DNA from: CAZDUS01 sp964609375
Lineage (GTDB): Bacteria > Verrucomicrobiota > Kiritimatiellia > CAIKKV01 > CAITUY01
DNA length: 47,206 nt
NCBI GenBank assembly: GCA_964609375.1
Contig: CAZSSA010000009.1
Location: 1 to 47,206 of the forward strand
Reading direction: 5' to 3'
Numbering within the stretch: the stretch's first letter is position 1; each line of letters begins with the position of its first letter. The notes beneath the pieces are model-generated. The model saw only the letters and a program-made list of their open reading frames with translations. It was not told the origin of the DNA and ran no database searches. Positions 16,555 to 24,441 of the stretch are shown here, one piece after another. The translations under genes were made by a program, and so were the position numbers.

Positions 16555-17868
16555 ATGTCGGCATTTGGCCTGACACTCTTATCATTCGCTGTCATCCTGA
16601 TACTGAGCCGCCTGAAGGCCCCGCTCTGGCTTTCCATCCTTGCAGGAGCAATCTCCCTGGGGCTTTTTTTCGGGTTGGACCCGGCCAATCTCGCCCGTAC
16701 TGCACTTGCCGGCGCCACTAAAAGCACCTCGATCGGACTACTCCTTTGCTTCTCAACCCTGATGATTCTTTCAGATGCCATGAAGCAATCCGGCCGACTG
16801 GATCAAATTGTCAGCGTGGTAAATTCATTTTTCAGACGTCCCGCCATTACTCTGGCCGCCCTGCCTGCCCTGATCGGCCTCCTCCCCATGCCCGGCGGCG
16901 CGCTGTTTTCCGCCCCCATGGTCCGCCAAGCCGTCGGCGATGCAAACCCGCCTGATAGCAATTTACTGTCGGCGATTAACTACTGGTGGCGTCATATCTG
17001 GGAACACTGGTGGCCGCTCTATCCCGGCGTCATTCTCGCCATGAGCCTGACCAACAGCGACTTGATTGTTTTTGCCGCCTACCAGATGCCTCTCGGTTTG
17101 TTCATGGTTCTTGGCGGAATTTTTATTTTGCACTCGTTGCATCCTGAACTGCACAAAACACTCCCCCCGCCTCCAGCGGGAACAACCCGCAAACTCCTCG
17201 AGGCAACCGCCCCCATTTCCTGCATTCTGGTCGTGTGGTTCATGGGCGACATCATCCTGAAGGCAGCCATCAGGACATGGGGACCCAACACGCTTCCGTT
17301 CTCACCAGATCTTGTCACTTTTATTGAAAAGTTCCTCCCGCTGCTTCTTGGCCTGTCAACAAGTTTGGCCTTTACCTTGATCAGCAAACCACTTCCCCGG
17401 AAACAAACAGTCCGGCTTTTGATGAACAAGGAAATGATGCCCCTGCTTGCCTTGGTCCTGAGCGTAATGATTTATCAGCAAATGCTGGTGGAGGTAAATG
17501 CCGCGGCACGGATCGGCAACGAGTTGACCACCCTTCATGTGCCTGTCACGGCCGTGATCATCCTTCTTCCCTTCATCGCAGGCATGCTCACGGGTATCGC
17601 TTTCGGGTTCGTTGGCGTCAGTTTCCCGCTGGTCCTGAGCCTCATCTCCGCCATGCCCGATCATCCCGCCGCACGTCCCTATTTCGTCCTGGCCTATGCC
17701 AGCGGACACCTTGGCATGATGCTTTCCCCGGTCCATCTGTGCTTTGTCGTCAGCAACCGGTATTTTAACGCCACCTTCAAGCAAACCTACCGCTATTTCA
17801 TCCTGCCCAGTCTACTGCTTGCCGTGCTGACAGCGGCTTATTTCATGCTTCTCCGGAAACTTCTGTAG
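16555..17868 (+). CDS. DUF401-family integral membrane protein
   Basis: A 437-residue polytopic membrane protein with roughly ten to eleven hydrophobic segments spread over the whole length. Conserved-looking segments are LPALIGLLPMPGGALFSAPM and NYWWRHIWEHWWPLYPGVI, which match my memory of the DUF401 family, found in bacteria and archaea. The family resembles secondary transporters, but no substrate is established. A GGAG site lies eight bases before the ATG, and lpxB ends 16 bases upstream, so it is probably the last gene of the lipid A operon. A role in envelope lipid or solute transport is only a guess from that position. The next gene is convergent. Confidence 0.82.
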   Translation: MSAFGLTLLSFAVILILSRLKAPLWLSILAGAISLGLFFGLDPANLARTALAGATKSTSIGLLLCFSTLMILSDAMKQSGRLDQIVSVVNSFFRRPAITLAALPALIGLLPMPGGALFSAPMVRQAVGDANPPDSNLLSAINYWWRHIWEHWWPLYPGVILAMSLTNSDLIVFAAYQMPLGLFMVLGGIFILHSLHPELHKTLPPPPAGTTRKLLEATAPISCILVVWFMGDIILKAAIRTWGPNTLPFSPDLVTFIEKFLPLLLGLSTSLAFTLISKPLPRKQTVRLLMNKEMMPLLALVLSVMIYQQMLVEVNAAARIGNELTTLHVPVTAVIILLPFIAGMLTGIAFGFVGVSFPLVLSLISAMPDHPAARPYFVLAYASGHLGMMLSPVHLCFVVSNRYFNATFKQTYRYFILPSLLLAVLTAAYFMLLRKLL

Positions 17869-17905
17869 CAGCTCACGGTCGACGGCATGCCGCCCCTCTT
17901 CCCCG

Positions 17906-18709
17906 TTAACTCTGACTTCCAGATTCCGCCCACTGCCAAACCTCACTCACCCGGTCCTTGGTTGTTAACTTGATTGAGATATGCGCAATGCCTTTTTTCT
18001 TGAGCGCTTCACTCATGGCACTCACCGCCAGTTCCGGCCGGTTGCACTGATCACTCAAATGGGCTAAAAACACTGCCGATAAATGCGGGCCCGCAATATC
18101 AGCAATCACATCCCCCGCATGTTCATTGCTCAAATGCCCCTGCCGGCTGAAAATCCTCTGCTTGAGATGCCATGGCCGGTCGGCATTCTTAAGCAGGAGT
18201 TCGTCATGGTTGGCTTCGATCACAATGGCATTGCACGACCGCAATCGTTCACGGATCAACCCGGTCACCATTCCCATGTCCGTCACCACTCCCACCCTGC
18301 ATCCATCGCAGACCACAACAAATCCCACCGGATCATAGGCATCATGCGGCACGGAGAACGGTTCAAGCCGGAGATCGCCAATCTCAAACGGGGACCCCGT
18401 CGAAAAAACATTCCACGCCAATCGCCCCTCCCCCGACCGAGCCGTCACCCCTTGTATCGTCCCGCTATTGGCATACAACGCCACCTTGCCGCCACGATGC
18501 AATGCCGATAGCCCCGCCGTATGGTCGCTATGCTCATGAGTCACGCAAATGGCGGAAATAGTTCCAGGGTCAACACCAATCTCAGCCAGGCGGCGCAACG
18601 TCTCCCGCCCACTGAAACCCGCATCAATCAGAATGGCTGTGCGGCTGGAAGCCACATAGGTGCAGTTGCCACTGCTGCTGCTGCCTAATACGCATAATCT
18701 TAAGGACAT
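17906..18709 (-). CDS. MBL-fold metallo-hydrolase, YycJ/WalJ type
   Basis: A 267-residue metallo-beta-lactamase-fold hydrolase without signal peptide. The metal ligands appear as THEHSDH (HxHxDH), VPHDAYDP, VVTDMGM and a late HLSDQCN. The start MSLRLCVLGSSSSGNCTYV is characteristic of the YycJ/WalJ group. These are cytoplasmic exonuclease-like proteins linked in Firmicutes to cell-wall regulation and DNA metabolism, with function in this lineage unproven. The ATG at 18709 overlaps the end of alr by ten bases, and a longer in-frame reading to 18778 would run deep into alr. It is the last gene of the plsC-DUF6941-alr-MBL run. Confidence 0.85.
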   Translation of the reverse strand: MSLRLCVLGSSSSGNCTYVASSRTAILIDAGFSGRETLRRLAEIGVDPGTISAICVTHEHSDHTAGLSALHRGGKVALYANSGTIQGVTARSGEGRLAWNVFSTGSPFEIGDLRLEPFSVPHDAYDPVGFVVVCDGCRVGVVTDMGMVTGLIRERLRSCNAIVIEANHDELLLKNADRPWHLKQRIFSRQGHLSNEHAGDVIADIAGPHLSAVFLAHLSDQCNRPELAVSAMSEALKKKGIAHISIKLTTKDRVSEVWQWAESGSQS

Positions 18710-19827
18710 AGACGTCTCGCGTGTCCATGATGCAAACGGATACTCGTTAAAATCTCGTAGGGAATCGTCTGGCACCACTGCGCCAATTCATCCGCCCAAA
18801 GCGACTCGCCTCCCTGCCGCCCCATCAGCACCACCTCGTCGCCGGCACTCACCCCGCCATCTACCCCGACATCAACAACCGTAAAATTCATGCTGACCCG
18901 TCCCACCACCCGCGCCCTCCGCCCACCGACAATGACCTGTCCCTTATTACTCATCAATCGCGAATAGCCATCCGAGTACCCCATATCCACCGTGGCAAGC
19001 CATGTGGAACACTTTGTCGTATACGTACTGTGATACCCCACCGGAAATCCCGCTTCCACCTTCTTGATCTGTACCACACGGGTCTTCCACTGCAAAAACG
19101 GTTTCGTCTGAACGCGATTCCCAACCAATGCATCGCAATACCCGTACGCCGCAATGCCAATCCTCACTCCGTCCATATCCCACTCCGGATGCGAAAGGAA
19201 CGTTGAACTATTGGAGGCATGACGGAAAAGCCCCGCCATCCCCATCCCCTTGCACCCCTGCTCCACTTGCCTGAACCGGTCCGCCTGCACGTCGTCAAAC
19301 CGGCATCCCGACTGCCCGGCAGACGCAAAATGAGTGCAAATCCCTTCTATGGACAGCCCGCCTCCGTCACGCAACCGCCTCACCACATCCACCGCTTGAT
19401 CCCAGGCAACCCCGAGCCTGCCCATTCCCGTATCGATCTTCACATGACAAGGCAGGCTCGCCCCTCGCCTCCGTGCTTCCGCTGCCACCTCAACCGCCGA
19501 CGACTCCGCCACAAACACAGGCACAATCCGGTTCACCAGCAATATCTCAATGTCATCAGGCAAAACCGATCCAATCAGAAGAATCTCCCCTTGAGGCAAC
19601 AAGGCACGCAAGGCAAGCGCCTCATCGATCCGCACCACCATGAATCGCCTGACTCCCGCCGCGAAGGCATACAACGCCACCGTCTCCATGCCGTGCCCAT
19701 AAGCATCCGCCTTGACCACCAGGATCAAATCAGCCCGCCCGGCCACCGCGGCTCGCAACAAATCCAGATTCCCCCCAAAACCCTTCAAATCCAACTCAGT
19801 CCATGTATTACACCGCGGCATCATCAT
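18700..19827 (-). CDS. alr: Alanine racemase
   Basis: PLP enzyme that makes D-alanine for peptidoglycan. The PLP lysine is in LILVVKADAYGHGMETV. The C-terminal barrel contains YHSTYTTKCSTWLATVDMGY (catalytic Tyr region), RVSMNFTVVDVG and the near-terminal CQTIPYEILTSI, all standard for Alr. There are about 375 residues. Three consecutive ATG codons (19827, 19824, 19821) follow GAGGGGG, and the third has the best spacing, so the true N-terminus may be one or two residues shorter. The upstream gene ends eight bases before it, and the downstream hydrolase gene overlaps it. Confidence 0.95.
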   Translation of the reverse strand: MMMPRCNTWTELDLKGFGGNLDLLRAAVAGRADLILVVKADAYGHGMETVALYAFAAGVRRFMVVRIDEALALRALLPQGEILLIGSVLPDDIEILLVNRIVPVFVAESSAVEVAAEARRRGASLPCHVKIDTGMGRLGVAWDQAVDVVRRLRDGGGLSIEGICTHFASAGQSGCRFDDVQADRFRQVEQGCKGMGMAGLFRHASNSSTFLSHPEWDMDGVRIGIAAYGYCDALVGNRVQTKPFLQWKTRVVQIKKVEAGFPVGYHSTYTTKCSTWLATVDMGYSDGYSRLMSNKGQVIVGGRRARVVGRVSMNFTVVDVGVDGGVSAGDEVVLMGRQGGESLWADELAQWCQTIPYEILTSIRLHHGHARRLCP

Positions 19828-19834
19828 GACCCCC

Positions 19835-20254
19835 TCACGCCTGCCCTTTATGCTCGCCGCCCGGCGATGGCATCACCACCCGGGTTGCCCGTATCGGATA
19901 ACGAAGCTTGATATCACCATCAAGCAGGATCTCAACCCAATACACCCCTTCCGTCTCCAGCCTCAGGTTGATGAACATCTGGACATTGGTAACCGTCGCC
20001 TCGGACTCCACCAGATTCACAGGCACATCCTTGCTTTCGGCTATCACCTTGGCCCCATCCGCACCAACAATCCGGGTTCGCTCATGAAACGTTCCCTGCC
20101 CGCAGCACCACCGGTTGACAATGCAAATCCGCGGAAAAACCGCAGGATACCCCGGCAGGTTAATCACATCAAATAGCCCGATCAGAATAAACTTCCCGCT
20201 CCGCTCCTGTCGAACATCGTCACACAACACACTCATTTGAAGATCCGGGCTCAT
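19835..20254 (-). CDS. DUF6941-like protein
   Basis: A 139-residue protein, probably all-beta, without signal peptide or membrane segment. The pattern SVLCDDVRQERSGKFILIGLF, then a Pro-rich strand (LPGYPAVFPRICIVNRWCCG) and a C-terminal IRATRVV resembles the family now called DUF6941, whose function is unknown. The family match is from memory and needs a profile search. The start ATG is one base after the stop of the acyltransferase gene and uses a GGAG site in the end of that gene. alr begins eight bases after its stop. The tight packing implies joint expression with envelope genes, but gives no function. Confidence 0.75.
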   Translation of the reverse strand: MSPDLQMSVLCDDVRQERSGKFILIGLFDVINLPGYPAVFPRICIVNRWCCGQGTFHERTRIVGADGAKVIAESKDVPVNLVESEATVTNVQMFINLRLETEGVYWVEILLDGDIKLRYPIRATRVVMPSPGGEHKGQA

Positions 20255-20255
20255 A

Positions 20256-21095
20256 TCATGATGCTCCTTTCACCTGTCCACCCCACTGGCGAAGATGGGC
20301 GGTAATAAACGCCACAATGGCCTCATGCGCCTCTCGCCCATTCCCCGTCACCTCCAGGGGTGCGCCAAATTCAAAATGAATCGTTTTTCGATGATCCACA
20401 TGTCCCAAATCCTTGAACACACGCCCATTCCCCATAAAATCAGTTTTCAAGGCCAGCGGCACCACTGGAACCCCTGCCCGCGCGGCCAACTTGACCCCCA
20501 GCGAGTTGAATGCCTCCACGTCAAACTCCACCGACCGCGTCGCTTGCGGAAAAACCACCACCGACACACCCGCCCGCAATAACGCCTCCCCCTGCGTCAA
20601 CACCACTTTTAAGTCATCACGCGGATTCACACGCGCCACGGCAATCTGTTTCACCGCACGCATGATCTTACCAAAAATCGGATAGTCCAACAGGCTTTGC
20701 TTGACCACAAACGCAACGTCCTTGAATGGCAAAATCAGCCCGGGCAGCAACAGCGTCTCCAGCGTACTCATATGGTTGCCCACAAAAACAACCGGTCCAC
20801 TGACGCCCGCCACATGTTCTAGCCCGCCAACCTCCACCACACCGCCAGCCCCCTCCGTCACGCGCAAGGATGCAAACGACCGCCCCTCATAATCATCAAG
20901 GTCAAGCACGCCATCCCGGATCAATCGCCGGGCCACCCCGTAAACCCACAACACCCGGATATGGAACCACAGGGAACGCAATCCTCCAAACACCCCAAAC
21001 CGGAATAATCTCCACTCTGGTGCCGTTTGATAGGCCCGGTTCACCCTTAAGGCTTCACGAAACTCCAGCGATGTCTTGATACGCTTTCCCACCAT
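20256..21095 (-). CDS. PlsC-like acyltransferase with variant catalytic motifs
   Basis: A 279-residue member of the glycerolipid acyltransferase (LPLAT) family, likely membrane-associated through a hydrophobic segment near residue 40-60. The first motif is NHMSTLE, that is HxxxxE where PlsC normally has HxxxxD. The third motif is FPQATRS rather than FPEGTRS. Both are positioned as expected (about residues 105-115 and 185-195), so the fold is intact. The Glu form also occurs in late lipid A acyltransferases of other families. It may acylate lysophosphatidate or another lipid. The ATG at 21095 has GAGGAA nine bases upstream. A GTG at 21104 has poor spacing. It is the first gene of the four-gene minus-strand run ending in the MBL hydrolase. 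Confidence 0.82.
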   Translation of the reverse strand: MVGKRIKTSLEFREALRVNRAYQTAPEWRLFRFGVFGGLRSLWFHIRVLWVYGVARRLIRDGVLDLDDYEGRSFASLRVTEGAGGVVEVGGLEHVAGVSGPVVFVGNHMSTLETLLLPGLILPFKDVAFVVKQSLLDYPIFGKIMRAVKQIAVARVNPRDDLKVVLTQGEALLRAGVSVVVFPQATRSVEFDVEAFNSLGVKLAARAGVPVVPLALKTDFMGNGRVFKDLGHVDHRKTIHFEFGAPLEVTGNGREAHEAIVAFITAHLRQWGGQVKGAS

Positions 21096-21253
21096 GTCCT
21101 CCACTTCCTCATTCCTGAGCAGCGTTACTTATCACCTCACCACGACCATCGCAAGCCCCGTTCATCCCTCCCCTCATAATCATTGCCTGATCGCCCCCAC
21201 GCTCGCCTTCCCACTGTCCCCCCATGCAATACCCTCTATCCTGAACCACCCAC

Positions 21254-21282
21254 TTGTGTTTTCCAAAGTCGTGTGCGATAGT
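21254..21282 (+). promoter_or_regulatory. Possible promoter of the histidine kinase-namZ-murU/amgK operon
   Basis: TTGTGT (21254-21259) and GATAGT (21277-21282) are 17 bases apart, with three and four consensus matches. The ATG of the kinase is 20 bases after the -10 box. Weak and judged by eye. The region is the divergent gap shared with the acyltransferase gene. Confidence 0.3.
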
Positions 21283-21301
21283 TCGCCCATAGGCATCTAT
21301 C

Positions 21302-23251
21302 ATGAAAGAGAGTAAACGCGCCGAATCGATAGCACATAAAGCGCGCATCCTCATCGTAGAGGATGAGGCCATCGTCGCGTCTGATATCGCCCTTACATTA
21401 AGGTCCCTTCGTTACAGCGTCATTGGAACCGTGGCAACCGGCGAAGATGCCGTTGCCAAGGCCGCCTCCAGTCATCCCGACTTAGTCCTGATGGATATCC
21501 GCCTCGCCGGCGAAATGGATGGTATTCATGCCGCTCACCTCATCCACAAGGAACAGCCCATCCCCATCATTTTCCTTACCGCCCACGCTGACCACGCCAC
21601 ACTCAACCGCGCCAAGGCAATCGCCCCCTACGCCTATCTCGTTAAACCCTTCTCTCCCCGGGAACTGGAAGCCGCCCTCGAAACAGCCCTCTTTCGCGCT
21701 TCCATGGAGCGCAAACTGAACGAACAGCGCCAGTGGTTTGAATCAGCTCTCAATTGCATCGGCGACGCCATCATCGCCGCCGATGTGCATGGCGTCGTCA
21801 CCTTTATCAACCCCATCGCCGAACAACTCACCGGATGGAAACACGACAAGGCCATCGGACGCGACCTGACCGAAGTCTTCAATACCATTGACGAGCAAAC
21901 CCGCCAGCCAGTGGAAGCACCGGAAGCCAGGGCGCTCCATGGCAATATCGACATCCACGATGAAACGGAAGATGTACTGCTGATCTCAGAGGGCGGCACC
22001 GAGCGCCCCATCACCACCACCGTCTCCCCTATTAACGACGCTCAAGGAAACCTGCTCGGAATCGTCACCGTCTTTCGCGACCTGACCACACGCCGCCAGA
22101 TGGAACGACGCGTCCTCAACCAGCAGAAAATGGAGGCGCTCGGAAAACTTTCCAGCAACATCGCCCACGACTTCAACAATATTATCAGCCTCATCGCCGG
22201 CTACACCGCCGCCATGCAGGAATACCTGCTTCCCAATACCCGTGCTTATGATGACGTCCGCCGCATCATGGCCGCCGTGGAACATGCAGGCACCCTGTCC
22301 AAACGCATCCTTGGCGTCGCTCGCGCCAGCGAGGCCGAACGAAGCCTCGACATCCGCCCCATCCTCCTGAGCGACGTCGTGCGTAGCGCCACCGGCCTTC
22401 TCCGCGGCACCCTGGAAAAAAGGAAAATCAAACTCGTCGATCACATCCCCGACCAGAGCGCCTACGCCAACACGGACCGCAACCATTTCATCGATACCCT
22501 GGTCGACATCCTCCTCAACAGCGCCGAGGCCATGCCGGATGGCGGCACGATTACTATCGATACCAAATCCTTCAAATTAGCAAAGCAGGACCGTCGCCTG
22601 AATCCCGTCGCCAAGCCCGGCCGCTACACCGTCTTGCGCATCCGCGACACCGGCAAAGGGATGCCGCGGGACATCGTTGACCGAATTTTCGAACCCTTCT
22701 TCACCACAAAACCCGATGATAACCATGTGGGACTCGGGCTGGCGGTGGTCTATAGCACCATTCAACGCTATGGCGGCTGGATCAAAGTCAGCAGCGTACC
22801 GGAAAAAGGCACTCTCTTGAGCATTTACCTCCCCGAGGTAAGCATAACCGCCCATCCCCCCCACGCCACCATCAACCGATCCTCCACCATTCTGGTGGTC
22901 GATGATGATGAGGCCGACCGGAGGGAACTCCAGGTAATCCTCAAGCAGGCCGGTTTCAAAGTCATCACCGCCAAGGACGGCGACGAAGCTCTCGTTATCT
23001 TTACACGCCATTCCGACAAAATTGATCTGGTCATCCTGGATGTAATCATGCCAGGCAAGGATGGACGGGCTGTTTATGAGGAAATCACCAAAATCAATCC
23101 CATGGCGCCGGTAATGATGCTAAGCGGCTTTTCGCGCGACTATGTGCGCAACTATCTGCCGGCAGGAGCGTGGCGATTTGTCCAGAAACCATTCGATCCA
23201 GATCAGATCCTGAATATTGCCCGGCGCCTTCTGGACCAGAAATCCACATGA
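21302..23251 (+). CDS. Hybrid sensor histidine kinase (REC-PAS-HisKA-HATPase-REC)
   Basis: A 649-residue soluble signalling protein. Residues about 12-130 are a receiver domain (acceptor Asp65 in LVLMDIRLAG, Lys in YLVKPF). About 145-270 is a PAS domain (ALNCIGDAIIAADVHGVVTF). HisKA carries the phospho-accepting His289 in IAHDFNNII. The HATPase has LLNSAEAMPDGG, DTGKGMP and GLGLAVVYSTIQRYGG. About 525-645 is a second receiver (Asp580 in LVILDVIMPGKDG). There is no transmembrane segment or DNA-binding domain, so it senses an internal signal or an incoming phosphoryl group. No clear ribosome site is seen. Its stop overlaps the namZ start (ATGA), tying it to the cell-wall sugar genes. Confidence 0.93.
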   Translation: MKESKRAESIAHKARILIVEDEAIVASDIALTLRSLRYSVIGTVATGEDAVAKAASSHPDLVLMDIRLAGEMDGIHAAHLIHKEQPIPIIFLTAHADHATLNRAKAIAPYAYLVKPFSPRELEAALETALFRASMERKLNEQRQWFESALNCIGDAIIAADVHGVVTFINPIAEQLTGWKHDKAIGRDLTEVFNTIDEQTRQPVEAPEARALHGNIDIHDETEDVLLISEGGTERPITTTVSPINDAQGNLLGIVTVFRDLTTRRQMERRVLNQQKMEALGKLSSNIAHDFNNIISLIAGYTAAMQEYLLPNTRAYDDVRRIMAAVEHAGTLSKRILGVARASEAERSLDIRPILLSDVVRSATGLLRGTLEKRKIKLVDHIPDQSAYANTDRNHFIDTLVDILLNSAEAMPDGGTITIDTKSFKLAKQDRRLNPVAKPGRYTVLRIRDTGKGMPRDIVDRIFEPFFTTKPDDNHVGLGLAVVYSTIQRYGGWIKVSSVPEKGTLLSIYLPEVSITAHPPHATINRSSTILVVDDDEADRRELQVILKQAGFKVITAKDGDEALVIFTRHSDKIDLVILDVIMPGKDGRAVYEEITKINPMAPVMMLSGFSRDYVRNYLPAGAWRFVQKPFDPDQILNIARRLLDQKST

Positions 23252-24441
23252 CTTCCCCCCCTTCGAACACCGGCCTGCGGACCGGAATGGATGTATTGAT
23301 TTCCGAACACTCCGACTGGATCGTGGGGGCCCGGATCGGATTGGTCAGTCATAATGCCGCGGTGAACGGGTCGGGCGTCTCTTCCGCTGAACGGCTTCAA
23401 TCCATTCCGGGAATCAATCTGTCCGCGCTCTTCGGCCCGGAACACGGCTTTGCCATATCCGCCGCCGCTGGCGAAACAACACACGACAGCCTTCACCCCC
23501 TCTGGAACATCCCCGTCTACTCCCTCTATGGCGAAACCCGAACCCCAACCGCCGCCATGCTGGACAAGGTGGACCTGCTGATCGTGGAGTTTCAGGATTT
23601 GGGGGCCCGCCCCTACACCTACGTCTCCACCCTCCGTCTCGTCTTGGAATCCGCCGCCGCCCACCATAAACCCGTCATCATAGCCGATCGCCCCATCCCC
23701 CTGCCACTCCGCCCCGACGGCCCCATGCTAGCCCCTGCCTTCAATTCCTTTGTCGGCCTTATCCCCTCCCCTATGCAGTACGCCATGACTCCCGCCGAAA
23801 CCGCCGGCTGGCTGCGCGACACCCTGGCCCTGCCACTGAACCTCAGGATCGCCCCCATGCACCATTATCACCGGGACCCTGTCCGCCTTCCGCAGTGGCC
23901 CCCCTGGATCGCCCCCTCCCCGCGCATTCGCTCCTGGGAATCAGCCTGTCTCTTTACCACCACCGTCTTCGGCGAAGCTCTCCCATCTCTGGATTACGGC
24001 TCCGGCACCGATCTCGCTTTCCAGGTCATTGCCGCCCCTTGGCTCAATGCCAACGCCCTGATCAAACACATGCATGAACTCCCGATCCCGGGCCTTGCCG
24101 CCACGCCCTGCCGCTACCGCGCCGCCTCCGGCCTCTACAACGGCCAAATCCTGGATGGCACCCGCCTGATCATCACCGACCACTCCCTCTTCCGCCCCGT
24201 CACCACCTCGGTGATCCTGCTGGACTATATCCACCAACTCGCCGGCTCCGAACGCATTTGGTCAGCCCCCGGAACACGACCGGACTGGTTCGACAAACTC
24301 TACGGTACAAGCCGCGTCCGCCTCTCCCTCCACTCGGGCCACACTGGACTCGAAATTGCCAACACCTGGGAAGACGATCTTGACGCCTTCAACATCAACC
24401 GCTCAAAATACCTCCTCTATCATAAGGTTAACTCCCCATGA
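23248..24441 (+). CDS. namZ: NamZ-like exo-beta-N-acetylmuramidase (DUF1343, GH171)
   Basis: DUF1343 proteins such as NamZ of Bacillus subtilis and Tannerella remove MurNAc from the non-reducing end of peptidoglycan fragments. Matching segments in this 397-residue protein are LFGPEHGFAISAAAGE (about residues 61-76), VYSLYGETRTPTAAML, IVEFQDLGARPYTYVSTL and a following IADRPIPLPLRPDGP. Later YGSGTDLAFQVIAAPW and a C-terminal LYGTSRVRLSL also fit. The ATG at 23248 overlaps the kinase stop as ATGA. There is no N-terminal signal peptide, so the enzyme appears cytoplasmic, unlike the secreted examples. The next gene also overlaps by ATGA and would use the released MurNAc. Confidence 0.85.
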   Translation: MTSPPSNTGLRTGMDVLISEHSDWIVGARIGLVSHNAAVNGSGVSSAERLQSIPGINLSALFGPEHGFAISAAAGETTHDSLHPLWNIPVYSLYGETRTPTAAMLDKVDLLIVEFQDLGARPYTYVSTLRLVLESAAAHHKPVIIADRPIPLPLRPDGPMLAPAFNSFVGLIPSPMQYAMTPAETAGWLRDTLALPLNLRIAPMHHYHRDPVRLPQWPPWIAPSPRIRSWESACLFTTTVFGEALPSLDYGSGTDLAFQVIAAPWLNANALIKHMHELPIPGLAATPCRYRAASGLYNGQILDGTRLIITDHSLFRPVTTSVILLDYIHQLAGSERIWSAPGTRPDWFDKLYGTSRVRLSLHSGHTGLEIANTWEDDLDAFNINRSKYLLYHKVNSP

